A stretch of 58,711 nucleotides of DNA from Siminovitchia thermophila (lineage in GTDB: Bacteria; Bacillota; Bacilli; Bacillales; Bacillaceae_C), in NCBI RefSeq assembly GCF_016909185.1, contig NZ_JAFBFH010000032.1, positions 1-58,711 on the forward strand. Direction: 5' to 3'. Every line of letters starts with the position of its first letter. The stretch's first letter is position 1. The translations under genes and the position numbers were made by a program. Shown here piece by piece: positions 57,040-58,711 of the stretch. The notes beneath the pieces were generated by a model, which ran no database searches, was not told the origin of the DNA, and saw only the letters and a list, made by a program, of their open reading frames with translations.

Positions 57040-58240
57040 TGGGCGGTTGGGCAAATTCAAGGGAGACCAGGCTGCTTTTTTCAGGATCAGGCAATACATG
57101 TGCGTATACTTGAGAAGATTTTCGATCCAACATCAGCCATTCGTCAGGGTAAGAGGAAACAGTTGAAATGAGCGGAAGCTCCAACTCTTTTTTTCGTTTG
57201 TTCAAGTAATCTCTTCCGGCGGAACTCATTCCGAGTAAACGAATATACTGTGGCTTTTTGGCGGCAGGAATCATCATATTTTTCGGTGTGTTTGTTAAGA
57301 TGTGTACACAAATTCGTTGCAATCTCGTCCATGTATATCTTTTTGTTTTGGCACTTTCCATAAACGAATGGAAGCTCTTTGCATTTTGGGCTGTTTTTTT
57401 AAGCCGGTAAGGCAATCCTTCTTCGGCATCGTATACTTGCTGAAGTTCATCATCACTCATTGTGAGCAGGCGGTATTGAAGATAAGGCCAATAATCTTCC
57501 CAATCATGGAGCTTTTTGTATCTGTTTACATAGGAAGCGAGCGCGGAAAGTGTTGATTCGGGAACATAAGCGGCAATGTGATCAAGGTTGGGATTTTCGC
57601 TCAATGATTTGCGAATCGATGTAGCGCTTGCCATTTTCTCATGATGGAAAGTTTGATCATGGTGCCCCGCTTTGTTTCTTTTTACTGTAAAAAAATGAAT
57701 ATGGCTGTTAATCTCATGTGCTGCACGTATGTATTGGTAGCCCAATATGTTATTCGGTTTGGATAAATCAACGCCATTGCGCAATCCATCTTTAACGGCT
57801 TCGTATGCCAGCGCCAAGGCCCGGGGATAACTGACTCCCTGTTTTACATAACGTTTTATGTGATCGTTATATGTTTCGGAATGCTTATTTAAATAATCCA
57901 GCGTATTAAAAAATGGCTGGACCTCTCCCGATTCGCTGCCAAAACAAATAGAGTCGCATTTTAACGCATTTAGCAGATAAACGGCTCCAAAAGCAAAAAT
58001 TTCCGCTTTTTGGACAGCAAATGCATACGGCAATTCCACCACAATATCCGAGCCGGCCTCAAGGGCCATTCGTGTCCTGTACCATTTTGAAATGAGTGCG
58101 GGTTCTCCCCTTTGCAAAAAATTCCCGCTCATGACACAAATGACCACACCCGCTCCAGACACTTCCTTTGATTTGTGTAAATGATACAGATGTCCGTTAT
58201 GAAATGGATTATATTCTGCAATAATGCCAACACTTTTCAT
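57017..58240 (-). CDS. ylbM: tRNA(Met) cytidine acetate ligase (TmcAL)
   Basis: TmcAL uses acetate and ATP to form N4-acetylcytidine at the wobble position of elongator tRNA(Met). The 407-residue product has the nucleotidyltransferase start VGIIAEYNPFHNGH (HNGH at 14-17) and a later SGNFLQRGEPA and ATSIRKSL. The ATG at 58240 has AGGAG eight bases upstream. A longer frame starts inside the repeat at 58318 and is spurious. ylbL, which lies between ylbK and ylbM in B. subtilis, is absent. Confidence 0.94.
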   Translation of the reverse strand: MKSVGIIAEYNPFHNGHLYHLHKSKEVSGAGVVICVMSGNFLQRGEPALISKWYRTRMALEAGSDIVVELPYAFAVQKAEIFAFGAVYLLNALKCDSICFGSESGEVQPFFNTLDYLNKHSETYNDHIKRYVKQGVSYPRALALAYEAVKDGLRNGVDLSKPNNILGYQYIRAAHEINSHIHFFTVKRNKAGHHDQTFHHEKMASATSIRKSLSENPNLDHIAAYVPESTLSALASYVNRYKKLHDWEDYWPYLQYRLLTMSDDELQQVYDAEEGLPYRLKKTAQNAKSFHSFMESAKTKRYTWTRLQRICVHILTNTPKNMMIPAAKKPQYIRLLGMSSAGRDYLNKRKKELELPLISTVSSYPDEWLMLDRKSSQVYAHVLPDPEKSSLVSLEFAQPPIMIGNRP

Positions 58241-58300
58241 AAGATCTACTCCTGTTACAATATCGTAACTATATATTACTTGAAACAACCGTTGATGGGA

Positions 58301-58634
58301 AATAAAGTGAAACTTCATTTAGTAGGGCTCCTACTGAATGTTAGTTGAACCAATCGGGCATTTAGGTGCCGTTTACTCCCACTTAGACCTTTTGTATTCA
58401 CTCGAGAATTTGAATTGGGAGTGTTAAGGCACCTTACATGCGGGATAAAGTGAAACTTCATTTCTTGGTATGCCTTTCCCAAGAAATGTTAGTTGAACCA
58501 ATCGGGCATTTAGGTGCCGTTTACTCCCACTTAGACCTTTTGTATTCACTCGAGATTTTGAATTGGGAGTTTTACGGCACCTTACATGCGGGATAAAGTG
58601 AAACTTCATTCAGTAGTATAAATGCTACTCTAAG
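58301..58634. repeat. Tandem structured repeat units upstream of ylbM
   Basis: Two complete units begin with GTGAAACTTCATT (58308 and 58451, period 143; third start at 58599, period 148). Each has a variable first hairpin (CATTTAGTAGG/CTCCTACTGAATG in the first, CATTTCTTGG/CCAAGAAATG in the second), then GTTAGTTGAACCAATCGGGC, then a long stem (GGTGCCGT/ACGGCACC and CTCCCA/TGGGAG). The third is cut after its first hairpin. The TGTATAAT, CTCCTGCGGGA and CTGGGACA parts seen in the composite repeats are missing here. Confidence 0.8.
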
Positions 58635-58711
58635 AATGTACAAAGTTGATTGTTTAATAATGTACAGCTTCGACCAATAACCGCATAATATTCTTGAGGT
58701 GAATATTATGT
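58635..58711 (+). mobile_element. Probable left end of an IS21-type element, cut by window edge
   Basis: AATGTACA occurs twice, at 58635-58642 and 58659-58666, like the multiple terminal repeats of IS21-family elements. A perfect palindrome, ATAATATTC (58685-58693) and GAATATTAT (58701-58709), holds TTGAGGT, the ribosome site, in its loop; its last bases run into an ATG at 58708 that starts a reading frame cut by the window edge. It interrupts the third structured repeat unit. The family assignment is tentative. Confidence 0.45.

Noticed and set aside
58424-58609. 61-codon frame in the repeats near the right edge
   Set aside because: It is a translation of two structured units, with the same short motif at both ends; no ribosome site.

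Overview
The window is chromosomal DNA of a spore-forming member of the Bacillaceae. Gene order follows the Bacillus subtilis segment ktrC-rnjA-rpoY-ykrA-def-ykyA-pdhABCD-sr1-yktA-suhB-ylaF-typA-ylaHIJKLN-ftsW-pycA-ctaABCDEFG-ylbBCDEFG-rsmD-coaD-ylbJKM. Shine-Dalgarno sites are strong (AGGAGG type), TTG and GTG starts are common, and U-tailed hairpins separate the units. Genus and species cannot be fixed from the sequence alone. No tRNA, rRNA, CRISPR array or prophage was seen.

Layout. 1-167: left end of an IS3-type element, cut by the window edge. 216-5382 (minus): an oxalate/formate island, transcribed as OFA antiporter, DUF2294 protein, FdhF/YdeP-like molybdopterin oxidoreductase, FdhD. 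Two copies of the same structured RNA, each ending in an intrinsic terminator, lie in front of the antiporter and in front of fdhF. 5.6-9.0 kb: cvfB and an ion-transport group (TrkA-C membrane protein, CorA, KtrC). 9.0-13.5 kb: RNase J1, RNA polymerase epsilon, an unannotated 23-residue cationic peptide, a HAD phosphatase, peptide deformylase, the YkyA lipoprotein. 13.6-18.9 kb: pyruvate dehydrogenase operon with a long leader carrying a cre-like site and an 11-codon ORF. 19-25.9 kb: small membrane protein, deacetylase lipoprotein, the SR1 dual-function RNA with SR1P, a flavin oxidoreductase, yktA, ykzI, suhB, ylaF, typA, ylaH. 25.9-31.6 kb: a repeat-rich accessory stretch around ylaI, ylaJ, ylaK and ylaL. 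31.7-45 kb: ylaN, ftsW, pycA and the caa3 oxidase genes with their heme A and copper assembly factors. 45.3-49 kb: an AI-2E family permease, another repeat block, a YugN-like gene and a CBS protein. 49-58.2 kb: the ylb cluster, with two insertions relative to B. subtilis (a lipoprotein and a stalk-domain protein) and without ylbL. 58.3-58.7 kb: tandem repeats and the start of what looks like an IS21-type element.

The genes form a core metabolic and cell-envelope backbone: pyruvate to acetyl-CoA (Pdh) or oxaloacetate (PycA), respiration through caa3 oxidase, RNA turnover (RNase J1, YlbF), division and sporulation (FtsW, YlbJ, YlbD, YlaJ).

The least explained parts are: (1) the duplicated riboswitch-like leader of the oxalate/formate operon, whose two copies preserve pairing through compensatory changes; (2) a mobile composite repeat bounded by CTGGGACA/TGTCCCAG, present three times; (3) the roughly 145-bp structured unit inside it, which also occurs alone in tandem and whose first hairpin changes sequence but not pairing; (4) the 23-residue cationic peptide gene with its own promoter and terminator.
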